Below are positions 1 to 9,887 of a stretch of DNA of 27,686 bases, in pieces (within the stretch, counting starts at the first letter, position 1; the number at the start of each line of letters is the position of its first letter). The translations under genes and the position numbers were made by a program. The notes below the pieces were generated by a model. It searched no databases, was not told where the DNA came from, and was given only the letters and a program-made list of their open reading frames with translations. The DNA is from Planoprotostelium fungivorum. Lineage: Eukaryota > Evosea > Variosea > Cavosteliida > Cavosteliaceae. Location: assembly GCA_003024175.1 (NCBI GenBank), contig MDYQ01000299.1:1-27686 (forward strand), given 5' to 3'.

Positions 1-1709
1 TCCGATCTCTGTGTGCCTTGCTTCACTTCCAAGACTCTTCGAGATGCTGCTCACAAGACAATCAACTCTCGCGATCCTAATCACCGTCACTGGTGGCGTC
101 ACAAGAAACAGCTGCCAATTCATAACAGAGAGGTGGTACGATGGTGGATGGCCAATGTCCGAGAGTCTGTGTGGGAAGAAGCACGTGACGCTGCGCAGCG
201 AGATGATGTGGACGTACTCGACCTCCTTGGCTGGGACGATACTCAGTTGTCACCTCGCCACCGAAACCTTTGTCGACCCGGGTGGAGGCGAGAGAGCATA
301 TTGCTGGAGGCCCTGGTGAAAGGAAGCAAACGAACGATCAACGCATATCACCAGAGTGGAGACATATCAGGAGTCCCTGCAGTTGAGTGTCTTTCAAAGA
401 TGAACCTTTGGCCTAGACTCGGGGAGGAAGGAAACTTGAAGATGATCCAGTGGCTCTATAACCAGCAAAGTATAGGGGGTCTTCCCTCTGTCACGTGGCC
501 AAATCGCATCTTGGGGGGCTCTTATCTCTGCCTCAGGCCTGCCGCTAAAGCAGGACACAAACATGTCATCAGTTGGTTCAAGGAAAGAGGCGACATAGAC
601 GAACACACCTCTCTCGACATGTGAGTTTGTGAGAGACACATGACAGTGACAACAGAAGGTACAAGGGGGCGGCAGAAGGAGGTCGCTTGGACATACTGAC
701 ATGGCTGGTGAGTTCACTTCATGATGAGAAATCTGACGCTGAGGCAGGAAGATAACGGGTTCTATCTTGATGATGACTTGGATTCTGGTGCCGCATTGGC
801 AGATTTCGCACAATCATTAGCAGTGTTTGAATGGGCGGTGAAGGTGAGTGGAGAGGATGCTGAATCCAAACGATAAATCGACGTCTCGACAGCGCAGCCT
901 TCCAGGAGAATCTGGTGTATCTGTTTACGAAGAAGCTGTAAGCGCTGGCTGCACTGAGGTGAGGAGAGGAGGAGATGACGACATAACGAGTGGTCAAGGT
1001 GATGAGGTACTGCGTAGAGAACCAATTCGACCTTCCCATATTTGGTTCAGTGATGGGGTTTCCTGTGCATGACGAAAACTGTGAGGTGAGAATGGATCCG
1101 AGGTTCATTCGTCCATCGCTGATGCGGCGTACAGGCCATACAGTTGGCTGTCAATCACGGTTACATCACGAACGAAACCGATCTCACATTCGAGTCAACC
1201 GATGAACAGTTTGAGCTGATCCGCTGGATGCACGAGAGAGATGTCCTCCATCCTGAGTTGTCAGTGTACAACGTTCAACATTCACTGATGAAGGACAGTT
1301 ATATCGCAGCCGTACTGAATGACAACCTCGACATTCTACAATGGGCAGCAGAGAAGGGTTATCTCACCGATACGAATATCTACCAAAATGGATCGCCTGA
1401 AACCATCGAATGGCTGATGAGGAGTGAGAGATGCATAATCACAATCACGTGGTAATATTCAATCAGCGTTCGGCATTGATGTATCGTTCTCTTGCCTCGA
1501 ACGGTTGGAGGAGGTTGATGCTTCAACCGAAATATGATCAACAACGTGTTGTTGCTGAATATGTGATCAAGTGGAACACAGAGCCAATGGAATGGATGCT
1601 GCAGAGAAAGTGGAACAAGAGGCAAGATGAGGTACAGAGATGGTTCCAGAGAGAGGACATCAAACGAGAATGGCTGATGCATCTGTGGGAGCACGGAATA
1701 GACATGTGA
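1..1709 (+). CDS. F-box/ankyrin-like repeat family protein (gene A), 5' partial
   Basis: Starts inside an F-box (the window opens at the SDLCVPCFTSKTLRD stretch; about 16 residues and the ATG lie upstream). It is followed by divergent ankyrin-like units of the type 'IRWMHERDVLHPE' and 'ILQWAAEKGYL', then a C-terminal block with EPMEWMLQRKWNK. Exons that close in phase: 1-620, 659-707, 748-843, 893-958, 999-1085, 1144-1451 and 1511-1709, giving about 474 residues in the window. The last intron (1452-1510) is uncertain. The copy at 24.2-24.5 kb suggests that stretch was once coding, so a frameshift near 1450 is the alternative. F-box proteins normally recruit substrates to SCF ubiquitin ligases; the repeats would bind the substrate. 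That role comes from the family, not from this sequence. Four other loci in the window carry pieces of the same family. Confidence 0.6.
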
Positions 1710-1962
1710 AAAGATAACGAGATATTCTGTCACCCAATTTGTTGTCATAGTATAGTTCCTTACCCACGGTCAGCGTGGAAAAGTGCAGATGAAATATCGT
1801 GTTTCGGCTCCTTCTTCGGTCTGTGCTCCATAGAAATCTTCCAAAGGCCGTCTACAACCTTAAATATGACCAGAGCGATGCATTGGAGGTGAAGTCCAGA
1901 AGACATTTGCTTACGACAATGAGTTTTGAATGAGCAATCTTGACGTACGGGTGTTCCAAACG

Positions 1963-1968
1963 TTTATT
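1963..1968 (-). terminator. AATAAA polyadenylation signal overlapping the ceramidase stop codon
   Basis: Minus strand reads TGAATAAA; the last base of the stop codon is the first base of the signal. The 3' UTR must be extremely short, or the functional signal lies further on. 1710-1967 is the gap between two convergent genes and holds nothing else I recognise. Confidence 0.5.
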
Positions 1969-3106
1969 CACAACCTCTTCTGTCCCTTGTTCTGATCCAC
2001 GATCGGTCTGGGGATGAAGAGAGTCCAAAAGAATCGATACGTCTCCTTCTCATCTCTCAAGAGTAGAGACAGCATCTGAGTCGCAGCTGCCATGTAAACT
2101 GTACCGATGCCAGTTCCAATGTGCCACCACCCGTGGAGCTGTAATAAGAAGCCCAATCTCCCTGCCGTCCATTCACCAAGATGAACGAGTGAAATGAATC
2201 TTCTTACCCATATCTCTTCTGGCCTTCCTCAGTTCTAAGCAGAAGACGTTGTCAACGTTCCACAAGATGAATGCGGTGAGGAACATGACGGCACCGATGA
2301 TCTGCAGTTTCCTCATCTCGGCAAAGGTTCTCCTCTTCTGTACGTCCGTGATATCTCCTTCGGTGGAGAGGTGAGGTTGGATGAACTTGTGGTAGTATCT
2401 GCGATGGAGGATGATCGTGCGGACTACGGAAGACAGGACCATCGCAGCGTAAGCGACCTACGAAGGGTTCAGTATGGATGATATCTCTCCCTCACTTGAT
2501 GGAAGATGGCAATGTTAATCTGGATGTAGACGATGCTGATGACGGAAGTGAGGAGGATGAGAGGTACGGCGACGAAGAGAGCGTTTCTCTTCTGTTCCTC
2601 TCTCGAAGCACTCTTTGGAGTCAGTTCGATGTTGAGGAAGAGAAAACTGGCCGCAGTCTGGAGAGATAGTGAGCAGTGATAAGAGAGAAGACAATCACAA
2701 TCAACATCGGAATCTCATCTCCCAAGACCTGCCACTCCCAACGAAGAGTCATGTGGACTGTAGACGATCAATCGAAGAATGACCGGCAACACTCACAGAA
2801 CCATGATCCTGTTGCAACGATGCATCCCGAAATCCACAAGAAGAGATACCGGGTGTCGTATTTGTACCTGTTGGAATTCAGTTCGATCGAAGTGTGCTAG
2901 ACTCACTTGTAAACATCATAGATATAGATAGCTGCAGTGACAGCCCAGAGATTAGTCAGAGTGTTTACAAATTCGGCGATATAGGGTGTAACGACATAGT
3001 CTTCTTCGCACCAGTTCAATGTAGCTGTCGCATTCCACACGCCCGTTGGATGATCTTCAAAGTACTTCATTGGTGATTTGTGCAGCCGTTGTATACCTTT
3101 GGCCAC
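1968..3106 (-). CDS. alkaline ceramidase (ACER/YPC1 family)
   Basis: Integral membrane hydrolase that splits ceramide or phytoceramide into a sphingoid base and a fatty acid, normally in ER/Golgi. Exons on the minus strand: 3106-2907, 2867-2797, 2757-2699, 2657-2496, 2457-2208 and 2161-1968. All phases close to give 311 aa, or 299 aa from the in-frame ATG at 3070, which fits the family start better. Zinc-site residues are visible: S88 and H92 in GSWFFHMTL, D104 in QVLGDEIPM, and H257/H261 in HGWWH. The N-terminal calcium-site region reads NWCEEDYVVTPYIAEF; the family usually has D where N precedes W. One extra residue (G103) sits between H92 and D104. Several hydrophobic segments follow, as in the seven-TM family. 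The stop TGA (1970-1968) overlaps the AATAAA signal. Confidence 0.93.
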
Positions 3107-3178
3107 AGGTCGTCTCTACAACGGTCGAGGTGTCTGGTGAGGTGATCTCGGGATCTTTTCACAATTCACACGAGCAGC

Positions 3179-4780
3179 ATGGCTGTGCCCTCCAATGTAT
3201 GGACAGACATCTTGAAGTATCTATCGACATCTTAGCTCTGTGCACCTTGCTTCACCTCTAAGAGCCTTCGTGATTCTGCCTGCCGTCTCATCGACTCTGA
3301 GCTCTCCTGGAGTAGTCACTGGTGGCGTCACTGCAAACAGCTACCAGTAGACAACAAAAGGGGTCGTTCGGTGGTGGCTGAGAGAGCTCAGACCACCCAC
3401 AAGACTGGAAGTGGTAGAGGCGGTAAGAAGGGACAACGTGAAGGTGCTGGACGTTCTTGGCTGGGACGACACACCTTTCACCTCGTCATAGAGCCATCAT
3501 CCGCGGCTATAATAGATTTCGATCCTCTTGGGACTGGAGGGACATCCTGCAAGCTGCGTTACCGAATGGGAGCAAGAAGACAATCAAAGTCTGTCACGAG
3601 AGAGGTCATCTCAACACTGAGGAATGCCCAATCAGAGACATGAACACATTCAACCATTTTTATCAGTCGCTCGGTGTGGGATGGAACCTGAAAGTGATCC
3701 GATGGGCGCTGTTAGAGGTTACTTTTGAGGGACTACCCTCAGTACAATGGCTGCAGTATTGGTATGCTACCGAGGAATCAAGACAGCGTGTATGTGTCCG
3801 TGAGAGCCCAGTTCAGCGTAACACATCCATTGACGATCCCAAAACTCATAGTCCCTCCGTAGTACTTCCACGGATGCATTCCTATACTTCTGCATTTGCC
3901 TCTGTAGTATTCTCCCGTCGAGAGACGTCCAACTATGCGGCAATGGTCTCACTGGCAGGGCACTCTGAAGATCATTCCATTGTTTCCGATCTTAGTCCAC
4001 ACAGCGTAATGCAATATCTTTACCCCACGCTCACTTGATCAAGGATGGTTGTGCAAAGGTAAGTTTGGTGAAGAGACAGACTGAAATTCTACAGGTGATG
4101 CAGCGCTACTATGTAATGGCATATCCTGGGGTAAGTAATAGGGAATTAGTCTACATAGACCATAACGACTATGAGTCGCTCATCGTTGTGCGGTCGTAAA
4201 GACGTACAGATACTACAACTGGCCCTTGATTACGGATCTATCACATCCATCCTCCCACCAGATTCTTGAGTATGGTCCAGTGGCTGCATGACAGGGGTCT
4301 GCTCAATGTAGAAATATCAGTCTGCTATCGTCTTTCGCATCACTCACTCATCGGCATAGATTGAACTACAGTGTGAGCGTATGCGACCAGTTTGACGTGT
4401 TGAAATGGGCATTGGACAATGGTTATCCATTGTCTATAGATGAACTAATCCTCTCTGGGGTATCAGAAGATATAATCGAATGGATCTTGGGTGAGAGGAA
4501 ATGCTTGTTATAGGAATGACACTTGTACAGAGAACAACCTGGCGCGTTCGACAGAAGAAAAGATCTATCACAGTCTGCTCGCTGAAAGAAAGAGTGGACA
4601 CATACCGGCTGTAGCGTGCTTGCTGCAGAGAAAGTGGAAGAAGTCTTCTCTTAGAGTGCAGAAGAAGTACAGAAGTGGTTTGACAGAGAGCCTGAAGACA
4701 TCGCAGTGACACGGCTGAAGGATCTCTGGAAGTGTGGACTAGAAGAGGAGAGCGTTACTACCATTACAATTCCTACAATG
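3179..4780 (+). pseudogene. F-box/repeat family pseudogene C
   Basis: An ATG at 3179 starts MAVPSNVWTDILKYLSTS, an F-box start. The next codon is TAG (3233-3235) where gene A has D-L-C. Past that stop the family resumes (LCAPCFTSKSLRDSACR, then SHWWRHCKQLP). The frame slips near 3360, since the family's VRWWLRE lies in another frame, and breaks again after GWDDTPF (about 3465-3485). Later family blocks are recognisable around 4290-4440 (DVLKWALDNGYP-like) and 4620-4770 (LLQRKWKK tail). The middle (about 3740-4280) is scrambled. This is a decayed copy with at least one nonsense codon and several frame changes, so it is unlikely to make a full protein. The 72-bp gap before it is shared with the divergent ceramidase gene. 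Confidence 0.8.
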
Positions 4781-5149
4781 GATGTGTGGCGATTTGGTGA
4801 ACCATCATCATCTCCATTGATGACCTTGAATATTCACATCTCCCAGGATCAAGCTGGATCACCCCCCGTTTGGAGGCGAGTGTAGATCCTTCGTCATCTA
4901 TTTCCCACTCTGGCACAGCCTCATTGCCAAACCATCTCAGCAGCCTTACTTCCGTCCGCTACTTCCGATCGTTCAGATTAAGCTAACACCCTTTGTAAAT
5001 CCAGTCCGTAACTTCAAATCGGCACGTCTGACCACTCGTTCTCACTTTGAGATATGAAGATAAATCGACATGATGATCTGCTAACTGTTCTATTCTTCCA
5101 ATGTATGTTTGGGTGTGCATGATGCAACCTATCACGAAGGTAATTTTGA
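4781..5149. other. intergenic stretch, nothing recognised
   Basis: About 370 bp between pseudogene C and the minus-strand model at 5150. No open frame with family resemblance, no RNA gene and no clear repeat seen on either strand. Confidence 0.4.
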
Positions 5150-5707
5150 TCATTGAACCACCGAAGACATCATCCGATGATTCTCAAAACGATTTTCACA
5201 CCATGAGGCGATCATCAGAATCATGTCCGATCTCGTCACAGTAGATAATCCTCTTATGGCCGACCTCGTCTCCTTCTACGGTGGAGTGATCATGATGCCA
5301 AAGATGATCACCCACCTTCAATCTCTCCTCACTGCATTCTTACTCTTAGAAGGTGACATCGTCTGGTAATGATCCACCGAGTTATCGAAATGTAGATGAT
5401 TGGCGATCCTCTCCATATCAGCGTACCTCTCTGCAAAGAAGAGATGCTTCAAGAGGAATAGCTTGAGAGAGCTTGTCGTTCAGAACGGCTGTGATCCAAG
5501 AATCGATGAATGCACAGTAAGGCTGATACGAATGAGAATAGCCAAGAAGATGTTCGCAGCGTTGAAAGCGATCACGAAATATGAAACGAAGAATTTACCA
5601 GAAGAGGAGGAAGAGGAAGAAGAGGAAGATAAAAAAGAAGAGGAAGGAGAGGAAAAGGACGAGGACAATAAAAATGGAAAGAAACGGCTACGATGAAGAA
5701 AATCCAT
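5150..5707 (-). CDS. putative small membrane protein, unidentified
   Basis: A three-exon minus-strand model (5707-5516, 5461-5333, 5275-5150) closes with all introns in phase 0 and gives 148 aa. It has a Ser-rich N-terminal tract, a strong hydrophobic helix (FVIAFNAANIFLAILIRISL) continuing after the first intron into LFLLKHLFFAERYADMERI, and a polar C-terminus. I do not recognise the family. On the opposite strand the Ser tract reads as poly-Glu at the end of an open frame (5400-5696), so the coding strand is not certain. Low-complexity purine/pyrimidine sequence at 5600-5690 can generate either reading. Confidence 0.35.
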
Positions 5708-6491
5708 AACTCAACAGCTTCCACACACCAGGCTGGTATAGCGAATGGAGTATTATGGTATATCTCTAGGTCTCATCTTGTTTGTCACCTGTATGATCGT
5801 ACACTTATGGACCGTTTCGTTGGACATCCAGGCCCGGCACCGTGACCGCATGATCCCTCTTGGCGTACTTCAATAGTCTGGTCTCGTAGGTCGTGCTGAC
5901 CCTTGGTGCGATTGAAGAGGTTGTACTCCTTCTAGATCGATCGAACGGTGGTTCTCTGTGTGGCCCACTCTCTGCGTATCGTAACCCACAGTAAGTTGAA
6001 CAGATCGTGGAGCCGCAGCTCCACTGGATGTAAATCCTACTGGATATGGATCCCACTGGATCGATAAGATTGTGGCCGCACTGGTTGTACATCGAGGAGG
6101 GAGCGATGGAAATCGAAGCCAAGCATTATCTATCATGTCACGTCTTCGTCTATGAGGACGATCGACGATGACCGGTGATGACAGTGAGACGATCAAACAT
6201 TCGATTGAACAGATACATGTTGTTGGAATCGGCATTCAGTCTTCGACACAGCACCATGTTCTCTGAAGTCAGTGGGGAAGAAGCTGAAAGAGGTCGTGCT
6301 ATCTGTGGAAGACATGCTTGAGATAGACTTACCTTCGGTAGAGGTTGTGCTCTCTGTTGTGGACAAAGTAGAACTCTGTGGTGAAGAACTGTCTATAAAG
6401 GAAGATCCACCACAACTGAAACGAACGAGTCTCGTGTGATTCAACCACAGAAACATTACGGTTGACGACAAACGAAGGATTCATTGGTACT
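5708..6491. other. unresolved stretch with several competing short open frames
   Basis: No frame on either strand gives a family I recognise. On the minus strand, frames at 6193-6471 and 5870-6235 could be exons of a Ser/Thr-rich product, with a plausible 30-nt intron at about 6303-6333. On the plus strand a TM-like segment (EYYGISLGLILFVTCMIVHL) lies at 5745-5805, and an acidic amphipathic stretch lies near 6280-6440. The minus-strand frame at its right edge begins about 10 bases after the torsin stop, so part of this may simply be 3' UTR. Confidence 0.3.
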
Positions 6492-7996
6492 CTACAATTC
6501 ATTCTTTCCCTCGATCGATTCAGGCTGTTGTCTCCTCAGTGATTTCGCGCCAAAACTGAGCTGCTCGTCTTTGGCATGGATATAGATCTGTTTCATATGT
6601 TTGAATCGTTGTAGATGATGGTACCTCCTTACCTCGTGGTGCGTGTATGGCTCGAGGGACACGACGAATTTACCCAATCTACTCTTCAGATATGCATCGA
6701 CCCACCTCTGAACCGATCTAGCGTTCGTATTTGGGTACTTTTGCTTCGCCTGCTGAACCATCCAGGCAACAGAGTACCTGTCGTAAATGAGAAATTGTTG
6801 GTAGAGGACATAAGAGAAAGGAAGTATGGAAGAGGGGAGAATACAAGATGACATGAATCTCACTCGTCACACTGGATCTTATCTACGTAAGGAAACTGTG
6901 CTGTTCCAGCGATCTCGATCTGTTCTCCCTCAACGCTCGTCTCTCTTTCTACACTCACGTCCATCTTTGCCCTGAGAATCTCTGCGAGGTCTTTGTCCGA
7001 GAGATATCTGAAGGGGAAGACGTTGAAGACTAACATCTCCATCTTGGTGTCCTCTGACCAAATGATCTTGCTCTCCGTTCTGACTATGTCCTGCAGCTCT
7101 TCTAAACTCTTGTTTGCTGTGAAACCTTCGATGGCGAAGTCTGAGACGTAGCCGAAGATGGCGTGACGCGTCGTGATCTGCGATGAGTCAGACAATCGTC
7201 TCTGCATCATCTCTCGTGTGATCTTTTCAATGGAGGTGATGGTGTCTCGTAAAGGATGAAAGAGATGGAGGTCACCAATTCCTTCTTCCACATGACTTCA
7301 CCCTTCTCGTCCATGAAAGCGATGAGGGAGGTCAGAGTGGTCGCATGGACGTACTGCACATCATCGATGACGATGAGAGAGGTGGGACATTTTTTCAGCT
7401 GTTGGGCCACTTGATCGGCTAGCTCTTCTCCCAACTTGATCCTCTGCATCACAAATCAGCCGATGGATACGTCTCATCACGATGAAATCACATTCTTCGA
7501 ATTGTCCGAACGATAGTGGCTGCCCGATATGATGAGAGTCGCTTGAGATGGTTTCTGGAAGATGGACTTGGACAGTAACTGAATATCTACGTCAGGAGTT
7601 CCCAAGATGAATCGATTACACTGATGGTGAGAGACTTTCCCGTGCCAGTGTCACCAGCGGCATGAAAAGCGACGGGCTTGGCTCGCTTTGGATCGATCAT
7701 ACGAATCATGGACAGCAGTTCTTCTGCCACGTGATCTTGGCCGATAAGGCTCGCCCTGAGGTTAGCTTCTAGTTGTTTGTAGTCATCGTTTCGCCTTTTG
7801 CAGTCTATCAGGTAATCAATTTCCAATCAAGTCACGAACTCTTCTCACTGGAGAACCAACACTGTGGACTGTTCGGATGAGTTGGGTCACAACGTAGTTG
7901 AGATGGAATCAGATCAATTAGACCGGCGTGCGTCACACAGATGAACGTACAGAATAGACTGAGGATCGTGATGAACGTTGAAACCTTCGCGCTCAT
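6492..7996 (-). CDS. torsin-like AAA+ ATPase of the ER lumen
   Basis: Seven exons (7996-7849, 7804-7622, 7586-7492, 7443-7302, 7245-6864, 6777-6633, 6587-6492) close in phase to a 396-aa protein. An N-terminal signal peptide (about residues 1-24, hydrophobic ITILSLFCTFICV) is followed by Cys residues and the torsin-type lead-in LEANLRASLIGQDHVAEELL. Walker A is GDTGTGKS (100-107). The Walker B region is LIVIDD (165-170), with DD where torsins usually have DE. The later blocks RHAIFGYVSD, VFNVFPFRYLSD and NARSVQRWVDAYL align in order with torsin core and C-terminal regions. Metazoan torsins have Asn after the Walker A Lys; this one has Ser, as in classical AAA+ proteins. Torsins act at the nuclear envelope/ER with membrane cofactors; no cofactor is seen here. 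A last exon adds a polar, charged tail. Confidence 0.82.
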
Positions 7997-8423
7997 CTTG
8001 GCGTCTGGTGTGATCGGTGATGTGACGTTCTGAGCTCATGATTTATTTATCTCTTTTATTTCTTTTTCCTCCCAGCAACGGCAAACCGAGGAGCCCACAT
8101 ATCGTCAACTATCGTCTGTACTTCTAATGACTCACTTTGGGCGACTTACTGCAAGTTGAGGTGCTTGAGCCGCTGGGCAACTGCCGGACAACGTTCAAAA
8201 TGGATGGGGCTCTGAGGAACGTCACCCTGACTCAAAATTTTCCAGTGAATTTCCGAGCCGCACGTGTGACAGTCGTCGAGCAATGGAAAGTAACTCGCCT
8301 ATCATAGTTCACCACCGCAATCGACAGCAAGGGAGAGGTCATATATAAGAGACGAAGCGAGCGCGCCAGAACGCCTGCTGGAGGGCCGATGACCTCCTTC
8401 AATTTGTGGAGGATGTTCTTACA
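7997..8423. promoter_or_regulatory. divergent intergenic region with a TATA-like box
   Basis: This 427-bp region separates the torsin-like gene (minus) from the 192-aa gene (plus). TATATAAG at 8342-8349, about 75 bp upstream of the plus-strand ATG, is a plausible TATA element. A T-rich tract lies at 8041-8072. Nothing else is recognised. Confidence 0.35.
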
Positions 8424-9091
8424 ATGGCGGGAGACATACATTCAGAGCCCGTGCATCCTTCCGTCTATCGGACTGGTGTAGCTGATATACAGCGTAAGTG
8501 GGCGTCTCACAGCACATCACAGACTGCGCCACAGGTATCAGGGAAGGAGTCCTTGGTCCTTTTATGTGCGTCTATCTCTATAAAGGAAACGCCCTCTCCG
8601 ATCGCGATGGCTTGATCTGGACTGGCGGCACCGTCTGCGAGGTACGGAGGGTCATGAGAAAGACTCAATTTTCGAGCTCTCTCAAGATGTGGCGCCAGGT
8701 GCCTCTGTTAGACATCTTAGCCAGATTATATTTTGGCTTCTTTTCCCGTCAGGATTACTGATCGCATCAGGTTTCACATCTGACGACCAATGAAGATTGG
8801 CGACTGGTCGAATATTGGACGACAGGAATCCCCACCACTGTCGATTCTGCGGGATGCGATCTCCCTCTCTTACTTATGTCTTTGGACGCTCATCGAACTG
8901 CGGTCCGATCATCTCGACAGGACACTCTGGCCAGAATGTATCAAGCCGCACAATACGTCTCTCAGATGTCGTCCAGTGAGGTCCAATGGAGGAAGAGCCT
9001 ATACGAACGAAGACATAGAGATGTAAAAGAAGACCCCTTCAATCAACCGTTACAGAGGGGAGTGAAGAGACGTCTATCTAGCGACGATTGA
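8424..9091 (+). CDS. unidentified 192-aa protein
   Basis: Three exons (8424-8493, 8535-8747, 8796-9091) close in phase. The introns are 41 and 48 nt; the first starts GTAAGT. The N-terminal half contains REGVLGPFMCVYLYKGNALS and a hydrophobic/aromatic stretch (DILARLYFGFFS). The C-terminal half is helical and basic (RSSRQDTLARMYQAAQYVSQ) and ends in a Lys/Arg-rich tail, VKRRLSSDD. No family recognised. The position of intron 2 is the weaker part of the model, because a shorter open frame runs into the intron and stops at 8761. It is transcribed away from the torsin-like gene. Confidence 0.55.
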
Positions 9092-9268
9092 AAGACAGAA
9101 AATGTCATAAAGAAGAGTTTGTACTGTTGTGAGAACTTGAGATTTGGGTGAGTTGACCACTACGGCATCTACAAGTAGAGAGATAACAGTATCGATAATC
9201 TGAAGAAACCCCTGTCATCAATCTCATCCGTTGTAGATGGTGTGGAGAATTCGTGCAGGAGCATCATC

Positions 9269-9743
9269 ATGGCGGAAGGAAAATCGGCGCTTGGAAAGGC
9301 ACTGATCTATCTGGCATTCGGTGGAGCCATCATCGGAGGTATATGCTTTGCAACGTATGGAGACATCTATCACCGACCCAAATCTCACATTCGACTAGTT
9401 ACATTGTCAATAATCAACCCGACGAAGACGAACAAGAATACGAATCTGACGACGATGAACATAATGTAGACGAAGATTTCCTGGCCATCGTATCCTCCAC
9501 CGTGGATCACATCACAGATGAGATGAAGTCCCTTAAACTGGTGAGCTGTTCCCATCTTTTACATCCCTGACGATCCCTCAGAGCCTGGAGCAGAAGAAGA
9601 GACACTACTTGACTGTCCTCACTGCCAAAGAGAGAGTCCAGATGATGCAATCTGAAAGTGAAACACACTCTGCCCACCAACGCATCACTCTAACTCTGAG
9701 AGAAATCGAACAATGCGAGAACCTATTCACCGATTTTCAGTAA
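9269..9743 (+). CDS. small single-pass membrane protein with coiled helical domain
   Basis: Exons 9269-9354, 9399-9540 and 9582-9743 close to 129 aa. One N-terminal transmembrane helix (LIYLAFGGAIIGGICFATYI) is followed by a strongly acidic linker (PDEDEQEYESDDDE). A C-terminal region of predicted helices (SSTVDHITDEMKSLKLSLEQ and QRITLTLREIEQCENLFTDF) faintly resembles a three-helix BAG-type fold; I would not assign that. Intron 2 has a CTGAC branch-like site. CGTTGTAGATGG just upstream (9231-9242) resembles the 3' end of other introns here, so a 5' UTR intron is possible. It converges on PARN 145 bp away. Confidence 0.7.
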
Positions 9744-9799
9744 AGTATAAAACCGAGCCACAAGAGACGCTTGTCTTCTATCCACTCTTCCATTCACAC

Positions 9800-9882
9800 T
9801 CTCTCTTCATCTACCTTCTCATCATCGATAGAATTTTATTCTTCATCTACCTTCTCATCATCGAAAGAAGTTCATTCTTCAT
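9800..9882. repeat. short tandem repeat, about 36-bp unit
   Basis: Roughly two to two and a half copies of a unit containing TTCATCTACCTTCTCATCAT, between the convergent ends of the 129-aa gene and PARN. It gives spurious Ser-rich or Leu/Ile-rich open frames on the plus strand. Confidence 0.7.
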
Positions 9883-9887
9883 CTCCC

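Noticed and set aside
5224-5370. Plus-strand hydrophobic frame resembling a MAPEG/microsomal GST start
   Set aside because: The expected motif after the first helix is missing and the frame stops; the minus-strand exon model is more consistent.
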